A stretch of DNA of 64,000 bases, taken from assembly GCA_023426545.1 (NCBI GenBank), contig JAFAAN010000099.1, positions 13,491 to 77,490 of the forward strand, written 5' to 3'. The position numbers were made by a program, and so were the translations under genes. Source of the stretch: Pseudomonadota bacterium. Lineage in GTDB: Bacteria; Myxococcota; Myxococcia; Myxococcales; Myxococcaceae. The stretch's first letter is position 1; each line of letters begins with the position of its first letter. The notes under the pieces were generated by a model. The model saw nothing but the letters and a program-made list of their open reading frames with translations, made no database searches and was not told the origin of the DNA. This document shows, in pieces, positions 51,619-61,780 of the stretch.

Positions 51619-52124
51619 AAGCGCGTTCCGCTCCTATAGGCCGGGGTGCTGCCGCCGAACACCGAACACTAGGGCCCAGGACCCCTGCTCGCCAGTCCAG
51701 TGTTCGCGGGGTCCTGGCCAGCGCTTGCAGGGCCGGAAAATCGGCCTCTTGCGACGTTCCGCCACGAGCGGAAGGCGTCCGGCGAAGCTCAACGGCCGGC
51801 CCGCCCCACCGCCCGTCTCCATGGAAGTCACGGTGCGTCTCCCCACGAAGCGCTGGACACGCCGCAGCGCCCCGCTCCCCAGCGGCCGAGCGGGCTCGGG
51901 ACGCGCTTCATGCTTCGTCACGCCACGTCCGTCGCCACACGGTGGCGTGCGGCTGATGCAGGAGCACCGGGCCACGCGCGACGCAGCCCTGGAGGTCCAC
52001 GGCGCGTTGACGCCGCAGCAGCGCCAGACGCTGGCCGAACAGCTCCGCGAGCGCATGGGTCCGAAGGGCGGCGCGCCTACTGGAAAGGGTGGGCGCGCCC
52101 GGGCCGCGCGGCTACCTTAAGCGC
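51619..52124. other. Intergenic region between divergent dnaE and M14-like genes
   Basis: About 506 bp. The 51947-52120 part holds a short protein-like frame listed separately. The rest, 51619-51946, should contain the dnaE promoter, but I see no convincing -10/-35 pair, repeat or RNA gene. Confidence 0.5.
51947..52120 (+). pseudogene. Possible remnant of a Spy/CpxP-like periplasmic protein
   Basis: A 57-codon frame from GTG 51947 to TAA 52118-52120 encodes HRATRDAALEVHGALTPQQR followed by QTLAEQLRERMG. The phrase 'LTPxQRxxLxxxLRxRM' with an Ala/Leu helix before it is how Spy/CpxP-type metal-stress chaperones end. No matching upstream part with signal peptide is seen in any frame, so it is either a truncated relic or chance. 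It ends five bases before the downstream GTG start. Confidence 0.3.
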
Positions 52125-52922
52125 GTGAATTACACCGACTACGCCAGGCGAATCCGTGCCCACAGCCACCTCGCGGATATCTCCGAATATGGGAGGGTGA
52201 CGGAGGGGGACCAGGACTATCCCCTCTTCCGGCTCGTCGTGCCGGGAGAGCGTTGGCTGGTCATCACCTCCGGCTTCCACGGCGAGGAGCCCGCCGGTCC
52301 CCTGACGCTGGCCGAGCACTTCGCCGAGGTCGCGGCCTATGCCGTGGAGCGCGGCGTGGGCCTGCGCGTCTACCCGTGCATCAATCCCTCCGGCTTCGAG
52401 GCTGGCACCCGCTACAACCGCAGCGGCGAGAAGCCCAACAACGACTTCCTCCGCTACGAAGTCGCGCCGGGCGAGTGGGTGGGAGAGCTGAACGTCCCGC
52501 GTCCCATCCTGCGCTGGGCGCTCTACGACGGCGGCCCCAAGGAGACGCGCGCGGTGCGAAGCGAGCTGGCGCGCTACCCGGCTCCCGCCGCCGCGCTCGA
52601 CATCCACCAGGACGACTACCTGGGCGGGACGTCGACGTACGCGTACACCTTCGGAGACAAGGCCGCGTACCGTCCGCTGGTGGAGGCCAGCGCGAAGCAC
52701 GTCTCCGTGGTGCGCGACCAGAAGGTGGACGACCACAGCTTCACCGACGCGGACGGCCTCATCGAGTACCACGACGGCAGCGTCACCGACTGGTACTCGC
52801 GCCAGGGCGTGCCCTACACCGCCGCGCTGGAGACGACGACGGCCACGCCGCGGGACGTGTGCCACGCGGTGAACCTCATCTGGATTCGCGGGTTCATCGA
52901 CCTGGCCGCGCGTGGCGGCTGA
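52125..52922 (+). CDS. M14-like zinc carboxypeptidase / succinylglutamate desuccinylase-type protein
   Basis: 265 residues from GTG 52125. The zinc site of the M14 family is readable: HGEE (His52, Glu55) in VITSGFHGEEPAG, and His161 in ALDIHQDD, with NPSGFEAGTRYN between them as the substrate-binding asparagine/arginine segment. A catalytic glutamate is expected in AALETTT near the C-terminus. It is shorter than digestive carboxypeptidases and resembles the AstE/aspartoacylase or DUF2817 branches. There is no signal peptide, so it acts in the cytoplasm, possibly on peptide or acyl-amino-acid substrates. Confidence 0.75.
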   Translation: MNYTDYARRIRAHSHLADISEYGRVTEGDQDYPLFRLVVPGERWLVITSGFHGEEPAGPLTLAEHFAEVAAYAVERGVGLRVYPCINPSGFEAGTRYNRSGEKPNNDFLRYEVAPGEWVGELNVPRPILRWALYDGGPKETRAVRSELARYPAPAAALDIHQDDYLGGTSTYAYTFGDKAAYRPLVEASAKHVSVVRDQKVDDHSFTDADGLIEYHDGSVTDWYSRQGVPYTAALETTTATPRDVCHAVNLIWIRGFIDLAARGG

Positions 52923-52931
52923 GCGCCGGGC

Positions 52932-54131
52932 TTAAGGGGCGCGGACGCTGCCCACCCGGCGGGACCACAGCGTGAGCAGGTTGCGGACGACCGCCCCATC
53001 CGGCACTCCCGCGCTGGGCGGCACGTCCACCTGGAGGCCCTGCGCCTCCATCCGCTGGAAGGGGCTCTCCGCGCCCTCGGCCGCCATGGGCACCGTCGGG
53101 TCCGCGGGCCGGAAGCCATGGGCCAGGGCCCGCCGCTGGACGGGCCGGCTGCGCAGGTAGCGAAGCCACTCCAGCGCGGCCTCGCGTTGCCGGGGCAGCA
53201 CCCACTCCCCTTGCAGCACCGCCGCGGGATGGTCGCTCCAGAAGGTGAGCGGCGGGTAGAGGACCCTCAACGCCCCCCACTGCCCCTCTGGCTGGGAGAG
53301 CTGGGCGATGGCCAGGTTCTCGTACACCACCGCGATGTCGTAGCGGGCCGGGCCGAAGCGGACCATGTCCGTCATCAGCGCGCCGGTGGTCTCCTGGAAG
53401 CGCCCCACGCCCCGCTCCAGCTCGCCCAGCCAGCGCTGGAAGTCAGGCTCCAGCAGGTCCGCCACCGTCAGCCCGCCCTGCTTCCCATAGAAGTCCAACG
53501 ACGCCAGCAGCAGGGCCTGAAGGCCCGAGTTGGAGCGGGTCGGGTCCGTATGGCCCAGCTTCACGAAGCCCCACTCCGGCGGGCCCCCCACGGCGGGCCA
53601 ACCCTGGTCGCTCGACACGGCGTCCTGGATGAGCCTCCAGCTCACGGCGCGCCCTCCGCTGGCCCGCGTCAACACCTCCGCCCGCGCTTCCCACGCCACG
53701 AAGACGAGCGGGGTGACGACCAGCGGCCGGGGCGCCGCGTCGCCGTCCGCGGCGAACAGCGGCTCGCGCGTGGGGTCCGTGGCCCAGTCCGAGGCCAGCA
53801 TCCGCAGCACCGCGCTGTCCGCGGGGCTCCACACGGTGGGCCGCTCACGTCCCTCCAGGATGGCCTGCGCCGCTTCCAGCGAGCCCAGTCCCACCAGGTT
53901 CACCCGGATGAGCGGGTTCGCCGTCTGGAAGTCCGCCGCGGCCTCCTCCACCCAGGCCTGCTTCTCCGTGCTGTAGAGGAAGGTGATTTCAGTCCGCACG
54001 CCACGCGGAGCGGGCTCGGGCGCCGCGGAGCGCTCCACCGCGGGACGCTCGTGCGCGGGCCGCGCGGACAGGTAGAGGGCTCCCCCAATCGCCGTGAGCA
54101 CCCCGATGATGATGAGGACCGCGGGCTTCAT
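52932..54131 (-). CDS. Periplasmic solute-binding-like protein (membrane-anchored)
   Basis: 399 residues from ATG 54131; the longer frame upstream is not credible. The N-terminal helix KPAVLIIIGVLTAIGGALYL is an uncleaved anchor or signal. The bulk is a type II periplasmic-binding fold: TEITFLYSTEKQAWVEEAA, VVTPLVFVAWEARAEVL, GFVKLGHTDPTRSNSGLQAL and a long C-terminal lobe (VLYPPLTFWSDHPAAVLQG). The order matches extracellular solute-binding proteins of the ModA/PstS-like class (PF13531), often seen beside VWA proteins. No transporter genes flank it, so it may be a sensor or scavenger. Confidence 0.75.
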   Translation of the reverse strand: MKPAVLIIIGVLTAIGGALYLSARPAHERPAVERSAAPEPAPRGVRTEITFLYSTEKQAWVEEAAADFQTANPLIRVNLVGLGSLEAAQAILEGRERPTVWSPADSAVLRMLASDWATDPTREPLFAADGDAAPRPLVVTPLVFVAWEARAEVLTRASGGRAVSWRLIQDAVSSDQGWPAVGGPPEWGFVKLGHTDPTRSNSGLQALLLASLDFYGKQGGLTVADLLEPDFQRWLGELERGVGRFQETTGALMTDMVRFGPARYDIAVVYENLAIAQLSQPEGQWGALRVLYPPLTFWSDHPAAVLQGEWVLPRQREAALEWLRYLRSRPVQRRALAHGFRPADPTVPMAAEGAESPFQRMEAQGLQVDVPPSAGVPDGAVVRNLLTLWSRRVGSVRAP

Positions 54132-54301
54132 GTACCGACTCACACTTCCGTGAAGGCCTGCTCGGCGCCAAAGCAGTCTTGTAGGCAACCTGCGCGGCGC
54201 CGTACAGAGGGGCACGTCCACGACGGAATTCGGACCTTGGACTCCCAACCGTTCGCTGCCGCACGTTTGTTTGAACACAAATGGCATGTCAGAATGGGGG
54301 G

Positions 54302-55141
54302 ATGACGGCAAACATTCGGCAGCTCGTGCTAGCGGGCCTGGGCACGGCGCTGAGCGCGTGCGCGACCAAGCCCGCCCCTCCGGTGGAGCACTTCACACTC
54401 GGCATGTCCCGAGCGGAGTACCGGGACTACAAGAAAGCGAAAGCGGACCCCTGCGCATCCTCGGAGCCCCGGTGGCTGGCGGACGAGCTGACGACGGTCA
54501 ACGGGTTGATGGCGCGCTTCCTCAAGGAGACGGAGCAGGTCACCAACCTCGACGCCCCGGACCACTCGCGGCAGCTCGCGATGATGCAGGAGGGCATCAA
54601 TACGCTGCCGCCCATCATGGACGTGCATCGCTATACCCTGAGCCGGCTCAAGGACTGCCGCTTCCGTAGCACGGGGGCCTTCCCCGAGATTTCCCGGCGT
54701 GGCCATGAGCTCCTGCAGGAGGCGGAAGCCCGGCTCGAAGAAGGCCCGAAGGTGATGGCGGCGGTGGCGCTGAAGGGGGCTCGCAAGCAGTGGCGGGAGG
54801 AGATTCCCGAGCGCGAGGAGACCGCCCGCCGGACGTGGTGCCCCGCCAAGCCCGAGATTGGTCAGACGGACCTCTATTACGCGCGCCAGGAGGTGGATGG
54901 CCGCAGGCTGTGGCGCTTCTGTGACGGGCACCTCGTGGAGCAGCGTCCGGACGGCGAGCCCGTGCTCATCCAGCCGGACAACCTGACATGGCGCATGCGC
55001 CGCCGCATCAAGCCCCAGTCCTATCTGGACGCGGCGCGCGACTATCCCGCGGGTGAGATGGACCGGCAGCCGGACAGCGTCCCGTCATCCGAACAGGGCG
55101 CGGCCACGAAGCCGTCTGCGACGAGCGGCGGTCCAGGCTAG
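54302..55141 (+). CDS. Hypothetical lipoprotein
   Basis: 279 residues from ATG 54302 (ATG 54281 is also in frame). A short signal peptide ends with the lipobox LSAC, so it is probably an outer-membrane or periplasmic lipoprotein. The mature part is charged and mostly helical (LLQEAEARLEEGPKVMAAV, KQWREEIPEREETARRTW), with several cysteines (CASSEP, KDCRF, TWCPAKP, FCDGH) and a C-terminal DNLTWRMRRRIKPQSYLDAA. No family is recognised. It stands alone between the solute-binding-like gene and the WGR operon and is divergent from the former. Confidence 0.6.
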   Translation: MTANIRQLVLAGLGTALSACATKPAPPVEHFTLGMSRAEYRDYKKAKADPCASSEPRWLADELTTVNGLMARFLKETEQVTNLDAPDHSRQLAMMQEGINTLPPIMDVHRYTLSRLKDCRFRSTGAFPEISRRGHELLQEAEARLEEGPKVMAAVALKGARKQWREEIPEREETARRTWCPAKPEIGQTDLYYARQEVDGRRLWRFCDGHLVEQRPDGEPVLIQPDNLTWRMRRRIKPQSYLDAARDYPAGEMDRQPDSVPSSEQGAATKPSATSGGPG

Positions 55142-55326
55142 CCCCCGCCCTGCCCAGGAGCGCGTGGCCCTGGCGCCTGCGCTCCATGGGCTCGCGGCAA
55201 GCCGCCGTCCAGCGACGCGAGAGTGCCTCACCGCCGCCGCGGCCCCCGAATCCGGCGGCGCTGCCGACCTCTCACCGGGACACGAAGTGCGCGGCGCTCA
55301 CGGCGGAGACCGCGCGCGGCCCGGCG

Positions 55327-56187
55327 TCACGCCTCCAGTCGGGACAGCCGCTTCGCGAGGTGTGCGTCGCCCGCGGCATCGACCGACTGCGCCCACGCGG
55401 CCAACGAGCCCCCCTTCGACGTCAGGTGCTCCTCGACGTGGGGCCGGAGGAACTTCCACCGCTTGCTCCACCCCTCCTCCGAAGGCGCCCCGGCCTCTCC
55501 TGGCCGCTCCGCCAGCAACAACCCCAGGCGCAGCGCCAGCTCCGGCTGTCCCAGCGCGGACGCCTGACGGGCCACGGCCGTGGCCGCGGGAACCGCGGAG
55601 GGGGCGCCCAGCCACACCTCCGTCGCGCGGACGAAGGCCGCCACATCCAGTTCGCCGAGCAGCGCCAGCGCGTGACGCAGTGGCAGCCGGCCCTCCTGGC
55701 GCGGCGCGACCACGCGCGCCATCAGCGCGTTGAAGGTCCCCGCCAGCTCCGCGTGGGCCGCGGGGTCCACGCCGCCCAGGGCACGCAGCGCTCGGCGCGC
55801 GCGCCGCGCACGGGTGGTCACCTCCCAGCTGCGCCACCCCAGGCGGGCCCTCAGCGCAGCCAGCGCCTCGGCGGCGGCGTTCAGCGATTCGGGCGCGGGC
55901 GAGGCCACGGGCACGCGCCGGGGCAGCTCGGCCTTCTTCGGGGTGGGCGGTGGCGCGGGCGCGGCCTCCGCGGCGGCGCCCTCCGTCACCTCGCGGTAGC
56001 CCTCCCGCTGCTTCTCCGCCACCTTCTTCTCGTACTCCTTCCGGGCGCCGGCCTCGTCCGGGAAGGACTTCTCCCGGCGCTGACCCGCGGTGCCGATGCG
56101 GCCGAACGTGACGATGAAGGTGTTGCCCTTGAGCTCCGGCTCCCAGAACTTGGAGCTGGTGCCTTCCACGAACTCGAACCTGCGCAT
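55327..56187 (-). CDS. WGR-domain protein
   Basis: 286 residues. The WGR domain is at the N-terminus: RRFEFVEGTSSKFWEPELKG, then FIVTFGRIGTAGQRREKSF with the glycine-arginine core (here FGRIG in place of WGR) and a following helix. After a Pro/Ala-rich linker comes a helical part (LNAAAEALAALRARLGWRSW, ATAVARQASALGQPELALRL) with no recognised domain. WGR domains bind nucleic acids in PARPs and are also attached to diverse bacterial partners. The gene starts three bases after the epimerase stop codon and is co-transcribed with it. Confidence 0.78.
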   Translation of the reverse strand: MRRFEFVEGTSSKFWEPELKGNTFIVTFGRIGTAGQRREKSFPDEAGARKEYEKKVAEKQREGYREVTEGAAAEAAPAPPPTPKKAELPRRVPVASPAPESLNAAAEALAALRARLGWRSWEVTTRARRARRALRALGGVDPAAHAELAGTFNALMARVVAPRQEGRLPLRHALALLGELDVAAFVRATEVWLGAPSAVPAATAVARQASALGQPELALRLGLLLAERPGEAGAPSEEGWSKRWKFLRPHVEEHLTSKGGSLAAWAQSVDAAGDAHLAKRLSRLEA

Positions 56188-56190
56188 GCC

Positions 56191-57186
56191 TCAGAGCATA
56201 TGCGACGCCGCGCCCCCGTGCTCCGCCTTCATCTCCCGGAGCCCCTCCTCGCGAGAGCGGCGGCCCTCGTAGCCCAGCTCGGCGCGCGCCTTGTCATCCC
56301 GCACCGTCACCTCCCGCCCCATGAGCAGCAGCTCGGCGCGGGTCAGCGGGGGCCTGCCCGGGAGGCCGAACGTCCCCCACAGCAGGTCTCCCACCATGGC
56401 GGTCGCAGCGGCCACGCCGAACGGCAGCGTGCGCGTCCCGGCGTCCACGCCGCGCGCCGCGAGCATCGCGGTGATGAACGCACGAAACTCCACGGGCGCC
56501 CCGTCGGTGAGGAAGTACGCCTCGCCGCCGCGCCCCTTCTCGGCCGCCAGCAACATGCCCTCCACGCAGTTGGCCACGTGGCAGGTGGACGTCAGGTAGC
56601 GCCCGCCGCTGAACCAGCGGAAGCGCCCTGTCCGCACCGCCTCCGCGAGCTGTGGAAACAGCGACGTGTCCCCCGCGCCCCACACGAAGCGGGGCCTCAC
56701 CGCGACGGTGACGAAGTCCTGGGAGCTCACGCTCAACACGCGCCGCTCCGCCTCGCCCTTGGTGGAGGGATAGTCGCCGATGGGGCGCACGGGCAGGGGC
56801 ATCGTCTCGTCCACGCCCACCAGCGGCGAGCCGTCCACGAGCACCGCCTCCGTGCTGACATGGACCAGGCGCTTGACGCCAGCGGCGCGCGCCGCCTCCA
56901 GCACCCGCTCGGTGCCACGCACGTTGGTCTCATAGAACTCGCTGCGCGCGCCCCAGCCCTTCACCACCGCGGCGGCATGGAAGACGGTGTCGCAGCCCTC
57001 CATGCCCGCCCTCAACTTCTCCACGTCCGACAGGTCTCCCTCGAAGGGCTCCCCGCCAGCCTCCGCCACCGCGGCGAGCGCCGCCGCGGAGCGCGCGAGC
57101 GCGCGGGCCGGCGTCCCCCGCACCTTCAGCGCGGTGAGGAGGTGTCGCCCCACGAAGCCAGAACCCCCAGTGACGAATGCCCGCAT
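56191..57186 (-). CDS. NAD-dependent epimerase/dehydratase (3-beta-HSD-like)
   Basis: 331 residues from ATG 57186, which follows AAGGGAG. The extended-SDR cofactor motif FVTGGSGFVGRHLLTALK and the catalytic YPSTKGEAE (Tyr/Lys) are intact, together with HVSTEAVLVDGSPLVGVDE and VRPRFVWGAGDTSLFPQL. This combination points to the 3-beta-hydroxysteroid dehydrogenase/NAD-sugar branch. Substrates could be sterol or isoprenoid alcohols or lipid-linked groups. It lies between an Eis-like acetyltransferase and the WGR gene in a likely operon. Confidence 0.83.
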   Translation of the reverse strand: MRAFVTGGSGFVGRHLLTALKVRGTPARALARSAAALAAVAEAGGEPFEGDLSDVEKLRAGMEGCDTVFHAAAVVKGWGARSEFYETNVRGTERVLEAARAAGVKRLVHVSTEAVLVDGSPLVGVDETMPLPVRPIGDYPSTKGEAERRVLSVSSQDFVTVAVRPRFVWGAGDTSLFPQLAEAVRTGRFRWFSGGRYLTSTCHVANCVEGMLLAAEKGRGGEAYFLTDGAPVEFRAFITAMLAARGVDAGTRTLPFGVAAATAMVGDLLWGTFGLPGRPPLTRAELLLMGREVTVRDDKARAELGYEGRRSREEGLREMKAEHGGAASHML

Positions 57187-57237
57187 CGCCCACACTCCCT
57201 TGTGAAGACTGCGCTCGGTCCAACGACTCGACCTGAC

Positions 57238-58422
57238 TCAGAACATGTCACGCATGGACGGCGGCGGTCCGGCGAAGAGGGCCCCCGCGACACGCACCGA
57301 CGCATCATCCGCCTCGAGCGCGCCCAGGGCCCGCAGGGCCTCGGCCTGGAGGAGGCCAGAGTACAGCGGGGCCAGCGCCCGCACGTGCAGCCGCATGCGG
57401 CCGTCGCCTCCCCGGCGCACCGTGGCCCGGCCGTCCGACACCTCCAGCACGTAGCGCCCCTGATTCTCCGGGAGGAGGTCGTCCTCCACCTCCAGGTGGA
57501 GCGCCCCGGAGAGGCCCTCCGGCCAGCCACGCGCCTCCAGCGCGGAGGCCACGTCCAGCACGCGCAACATCCAGTGCATGTACAGCTTCACCGAGTACGT
57601 CTGCTCGCGCAGCAGGAGCAGCAACGGGTCGTCCACGCCGCCGTACCAGGAGGCCTCCATGGCCAGGGAGCGGTGGTCCCCCAGGAAGCGCAGGATGCGC
57701 CGCACGGCGGCCGGGGTGTGGGCCACGACGTCGGTGAGGAACAGCGCCTGCTTGAAGTCCTTGAGCGGCCTGCGGATGACGTAGAGGTGGCCCTCCACCC
57801 CGGCATCGCCCTCCACGAGGTAGCCGTGCGCCACCTCGCCGCGCAGGTTCCGCACGCGGTCCCATGAGAACTCCCCGCGGTCCAGCCACCCCGTGCGGTG
57901 CCGCGCGTGCCGCTGGTAGCCCCTGACGATGGCGGGCGTGTCCCCCTCCTCGATGGGCCGCAGCGCCAGCGTCCGCTCCCCGAAGTCGAGCGATGGGACA
58001 TCGATGCGAATCTCATTGCGCGTCCCCGCGTGCTCGTAGCCCACGCGCCGGTAGAGCGGCTGTGTCGCGGGGTAGAGCACGGACAGCGGCGCGCCCGACG
58101 CTCGCGCCTCGCGCACCATGTGCTGCATGAGCCGCGTGGCGGTGCCGCGTCCCCGGTGGACGGGCGACACGCCCACGCCGCCAACGCCGATGATGGGCAC
58201 GCTCCGCCCGCCGTACCACTGCCCCATGCGGATGAGCGCCAGCGAGCCCGCGATGGCGCTTCCCTCGCGCAGCACCCGCAGCTCCGCGACGGGCGTCGTC
58301 CGCTGCACCCACCCGGTGCTGTCCGCCGGCGACGTGGCGTACGAGTGCATGATGATGTCCGAGACGGCGGCCAGCTCACGCTCGTCCCGCGGTGGACCGA
58401 ATTCGCCAGGCTGCGTTTCCAC
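57238..58422 (-). CDS. Eis-like GNAT N-acetyltransferase
   Basis: 394 residues from GTG 58422, preceded by GGAGG. The acetyl-CoA loop VSPVHRGRGTATRL lies near 85-98, and the conserved tyrosine near 124 lies in QPLYRRVGYEHAG. A second GNAT lobe and a C-terminal SCP2-like domain (LHLEVEDDLLPENQGRYVLE) follow, giving the three-part fold of Mycobacterium Eis. The chain ends in MRDMF; in Eis a C-terminal phenylalanine carboxylate takes part in catalysis, and the same terminal residue is kept here. Eis acetylates several amines of aminoglycosides and peptides, so a similar broad activity is plausible but unproven. Confidence 0.82.
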   Translation of the reverse strand: METQPGEFGPPRDERELAAVSDIIMHSYATSPADSTGWVQRTTPVAELRVLREGSAIAGSLALIRMGQWYGGRSVPIIGVGGVGVSPVHRGRGTATRLMQHMVREARASGAPLSVLYPATQPLYRRVGYEHAGTRNEIRIDVPSLDFGERTLALRPIEEGDTPAIVRGYQRHARHRTGWLDRGEFSWDRVRNLRGEVAHGYLVEGDAGVEGHLYVIRRPLKDFKQALFLTDVVAHTPAAVRRILRFLGDHRSLAMEASWYGGVDDPLLLLLREQTYSVKLYMHWMLRVLDVASALEARGWPEGLSGALHLEVEDDLLPENQGRYVLEVSDGRATVRRGGDGRMRLHVRALAPLYSGLLQAEALRALGALEADDASVRVAGALFAGPPPSMRDMF

Positions 58423-58621
58423 GTGCCCCTCCGTTTCCCGGGGGCAATGGCAGCGCCCCGCGGCGGGCCGCATTCTCACGACAGCCCCGGCGGCGTGTCG
58501 AGCGGCAAGCCAGAATGCCCCATGGGTACGCGCCCCGGGCTCGGGCGGTGAGCGGCGGCTCCATCCGCGCCAGGGGGGCGACCCGCCACGGCCGGGCCCT
58601 GCCGCTGGTATCCTCGCCGCC

Positions 58622-58822
58622 ATGAAGCGCCCCTCCGAGCCCGACGCACCGGTGGTGCCGTCGCTGCTCGTCTTCGCCATCGCGGTGCTCCTCTTCGGCT
58701 CCCCGCTGCGCCGGCTGTGGCTGGCGGAGGGGGCACCCGGGTACCTGCCCTTCCTGGTGTGGCTGGGGGTCATCGTCCTGGGCGGCTGGGCGGCCCACCG
58801 GAGTGGCGGCCATGACGCTTGA
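58622..58822 (+). CDS. Small two-helix membrane protein, CbrX-like
   Basis: 66 residues. Two transmembrane helices are clear: SLLVFAIAVLLFGSPL and LPFLVWLGVIVLGGWAAH. The stop codon TGA (58820-58822) overlaps the start of the sensor kinase by 11 bases, so the two are translationally coupled. The same layout, a tiny membrane protein overlapping an SLC5-type kinase gene, is described as cbrX-cbrA in Pseudomonas and recalls DUF4212/DUF485 partners of sodium/solute symporters. It is probably a subunit or regulator of the transporter-like domain. Confidence 0.65.
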   Translation: MKRPSEPDAPVVPSLLVFAIAVLLFGSPLRRLWLAEGAPGYLPFLVWLGVIVLGGWAAHRSGGHDA

Positions 58823-61780
58823 GCTGGGCTCGCTCGTCGCCGCGTCGGTGGCCTACCTGCTGGTGCTCTTCCTGGTGGCCTATGCGGCGGAGCGAGGCGC
58901 CATCTCCTCGCGCATCACCCAGCATCCGCTCGTCTACGCGCTGGCCCTGGGCGTGTACGCGACTTCGTGGTCCTACTTTGGCAGCGTGGGCTACGCGGCC
59001 CGGCACGGCTTCCGCTACCTGGGCATCTACCTGGGCGCCACGCTGGCGTGCCTGCTGATTCCGGTGCTGTGGCGTCCCCTGCTGCGCCTGTCGCGTGAGC
59101 TTCAGCTCACCTCCCTGGCGGACGTACTGGCCTTCCGCTACCCGGGCCAGTCCACCGGCACCGCGGTGACGCTGTTCCTGCTGGCGGGCAGCCTGCCCTA
59201 CCTGGCGCTCCAGGTGCGCGCCGTCGTGGAGTCCGCGCGCGTGCTCAGCCCGTCCGCGTCGCCCACGCTGGTGGGCCTGGGCTTCTGCGCGGTGCTCACC
59301 GTCTTCTCCGTCCTCTTCGGCGCGCGGCACCTCAGCCCGCGCGAGCGGCACGAAGGCCTGATGCTGGCCATCGCCTTCGAGTCCGCGGTGAAGCTGGTGG
59401 CCCTGGTGGCCGTGGGCGTCTGGGCGGTGTTCCACGTCTTCGGCGGCGTGGACGGGCTGCTGGCGTGGGTGGACGCGCATCCCGAGGCCATCGACAGCCT
59501 GCAGCGCCCGGCGCGCGACGCCTCCTGGTCACCGCTGCTGGTGCTGTCCTGCGCGGCCGCCTTCCTCACGCCGCGCAGCTACCACGTGGCCTTCACCGAG
59601 GCCCCGGAGCGCGAGGGCCTGGCCACCGCCACCTGGGCCTTTCCGCTGCTGCTGCTGGTGATGAACCTGGTGGTGCCGGTGGTGCTCTGGAGCGGCGAGG
59701 CGCTGGGCCTGCCCTGGCCCGCGGACTTCCACGTGTTGGCGGTGCCCGCGTCACGCGGCGCCACGTGGCTGGCGCTGGGCGCCTTCCTGGGCGGCGTCTC
59801 CGCGGCCAGCGCCATGGTCATCGTCACCACGCTGGCCCTGGCGCCCATGTGCCTCACGCACCTGGTGCTGCCGCTGGGCTACGCGCGCGGACAGCCGCAC
59901 CTGTATGGCTGGCTGCTCTGGGCGCGCCGGCTGCTCATCGGCATCATCATCCTGGCCGGCTATGGCTTCCACTGGCTGCTGAACATCCGTGGCACGGGCC
60001 TGGTGGACCTGGGGCTGGTGTCCTTCGTCGCGGTGGCGCAATTCATCCCGGGCGTGCTGGGGCTGCTGTTCTGGAAGCGGGGCACGCGCGCGGGGTTGCT
60101 CGCGGGGCTGGGCGCGGGCGCCACCCTGTGGTTCCTGACGCTGGTGGTGCCCCTGTGGGCCTCTGCGGGCGTCGTCGCATGGACGCACCGCGTGGCGGCG
60201 CTGCTCGGCTTCTCCGTCAACGAGCCCTGGGGCTTCGCCACCTTCGCCTCGCTCACGCTCAACGGGCTCGCCTTCATGGGTGTCTCGCTGGCGACGCGTC
60301 AGTCCGCCGAGGAAGCCGAGGCCGCACGGGCCTGCACGCGCGAGGAGACGGCCCCCGCCGCGGGCGGTGTGGTGGCGGACTCCCCCGACGAGTTCCGCCG
60401 CAAGCTGGCCCCGCTGCTGGGCGAGGAGGCCGCGACGGCGGAAGTGGACCGGGCGCTGAAGGCCCTGTCGCTGCCGCCGGACGAGCGCCGGCCCTCCGAG
60501 CTGCGCCGCCTGCGCGACGGTGTGGAGCGCAACCTGTCCGGCCTCCTGGGGCCCGTGCTCGCGCGGATGACGGTGGAGGAGGCGCTGCGGCTGGAGCCCG
60601 GCGCGCGCACCGCCCTGGCGGAGCAACTCCGCTTCGTCGAGGAGCGCCTGCGCGACGCGCGAGGACTGCAAGGCCCGGTGCCCGCGCTGGAGGCCGTGCG
60701 CCGCTACCTGCGCCGCATCCTGGAGGACCTGCCCGTGGGCGTCTGCGCCGTGGGTCCGGATGGCGAGGTGGTCATCTGGAACGCGGCGCTCGAACAGCTC
60801 TCCGGCGTCGCGGTGGCCACGGTGCGCGGCCACGCCCTGGAGGCGCTGCCCGCACCCTGGGGCCCGCTGCTGTCCGGCTTCGCGGGCGGCGTGGAGGGTG
60901 ACACGGAGACACACGTCACCGTGGCGGGTGTCGAGCGCATCCTCCGCCTGCACCGCTCCCGGCTGTCCCCCGCCGAGCAGGGCGCGGGCACATCCGAGGG
61001 CATGGCGCTCCTGGTGGAGGACCTCACGGCGCGCAAGGCGGTGGACGCGCGGATGGCGCACCAGGACCGGCTGGCCTCGCTGGGCCGGGTGGCCGCGGGC
61101 GTGGCCCATGAGATTGGCAATCCGCTGACGGCCATCGCCAGCCTGACGCAGAACCTCAAGTACGAGCTGGAGGACCCGGACGCGGTGCAGGAGCGCGCGG
61201 GGCTCATCCTCCAGCAGTGCCGGCGCATCGACGCCATCGTCCGGACGCTGGTGGGCTTCAGCCATGAGGGCACGGTGGGCGGACAGGCGCGGCCCTTCAC
61301 GCGCGTCGCCGTGGCGCCGCTGCTGAGCGAGGCGGTGCAACTGGCGCGGCTGGCACGCAAGCAACGTGGGGTGCGCTTCGAGCACCGCTGCCCGGAAGGA
61401 CTCGAAGTCCAGGGCGACGCGCAGCGGCTGGAGCAGGTGCTCGTCAACCTGCTGACCAACGCCATGGACGCCTCGCCCGAGCATGGCGTGGTGGAGCTGG
61501 AGGCGGACCGCGATAGCGCTGCGGTGCGGCTGCGCGTCATGGACCGGGGACACGGGATTCCCACCGAGCTGGCGCAGCGGGTGTTCGAGCCCTTCTTCAC
61601 CACGAAGAACCCTGGCGAGGGAACGGGCCTGGGCCTGGCGCTCGCGGCGGGCATCGTCCGAGAGCACGGCGGGACGATGCAGGTGGACAAACGGCAGGGG
61701 GGAGGGACTAGCGTCGTGGTGAGCCTTCCGGAGCCACGCCGGATGGAAGCGAGCGTGAACCCCGAGCGGGAGGCCCCGGC

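Noticed and set aside
48232..51639. 1135-codon open frame on the + strand
   Set aside because: It is antisense to dnaE; the composition (His, Val, Glu, Leu) mirrors the real gene's codons.
54281..54301. Earlier start for the 54302-55141 lipoprotein
   Set aside because: It is in frame, but the leader it adds is not needed for the signal peptide and has no better ribosome-binding site.
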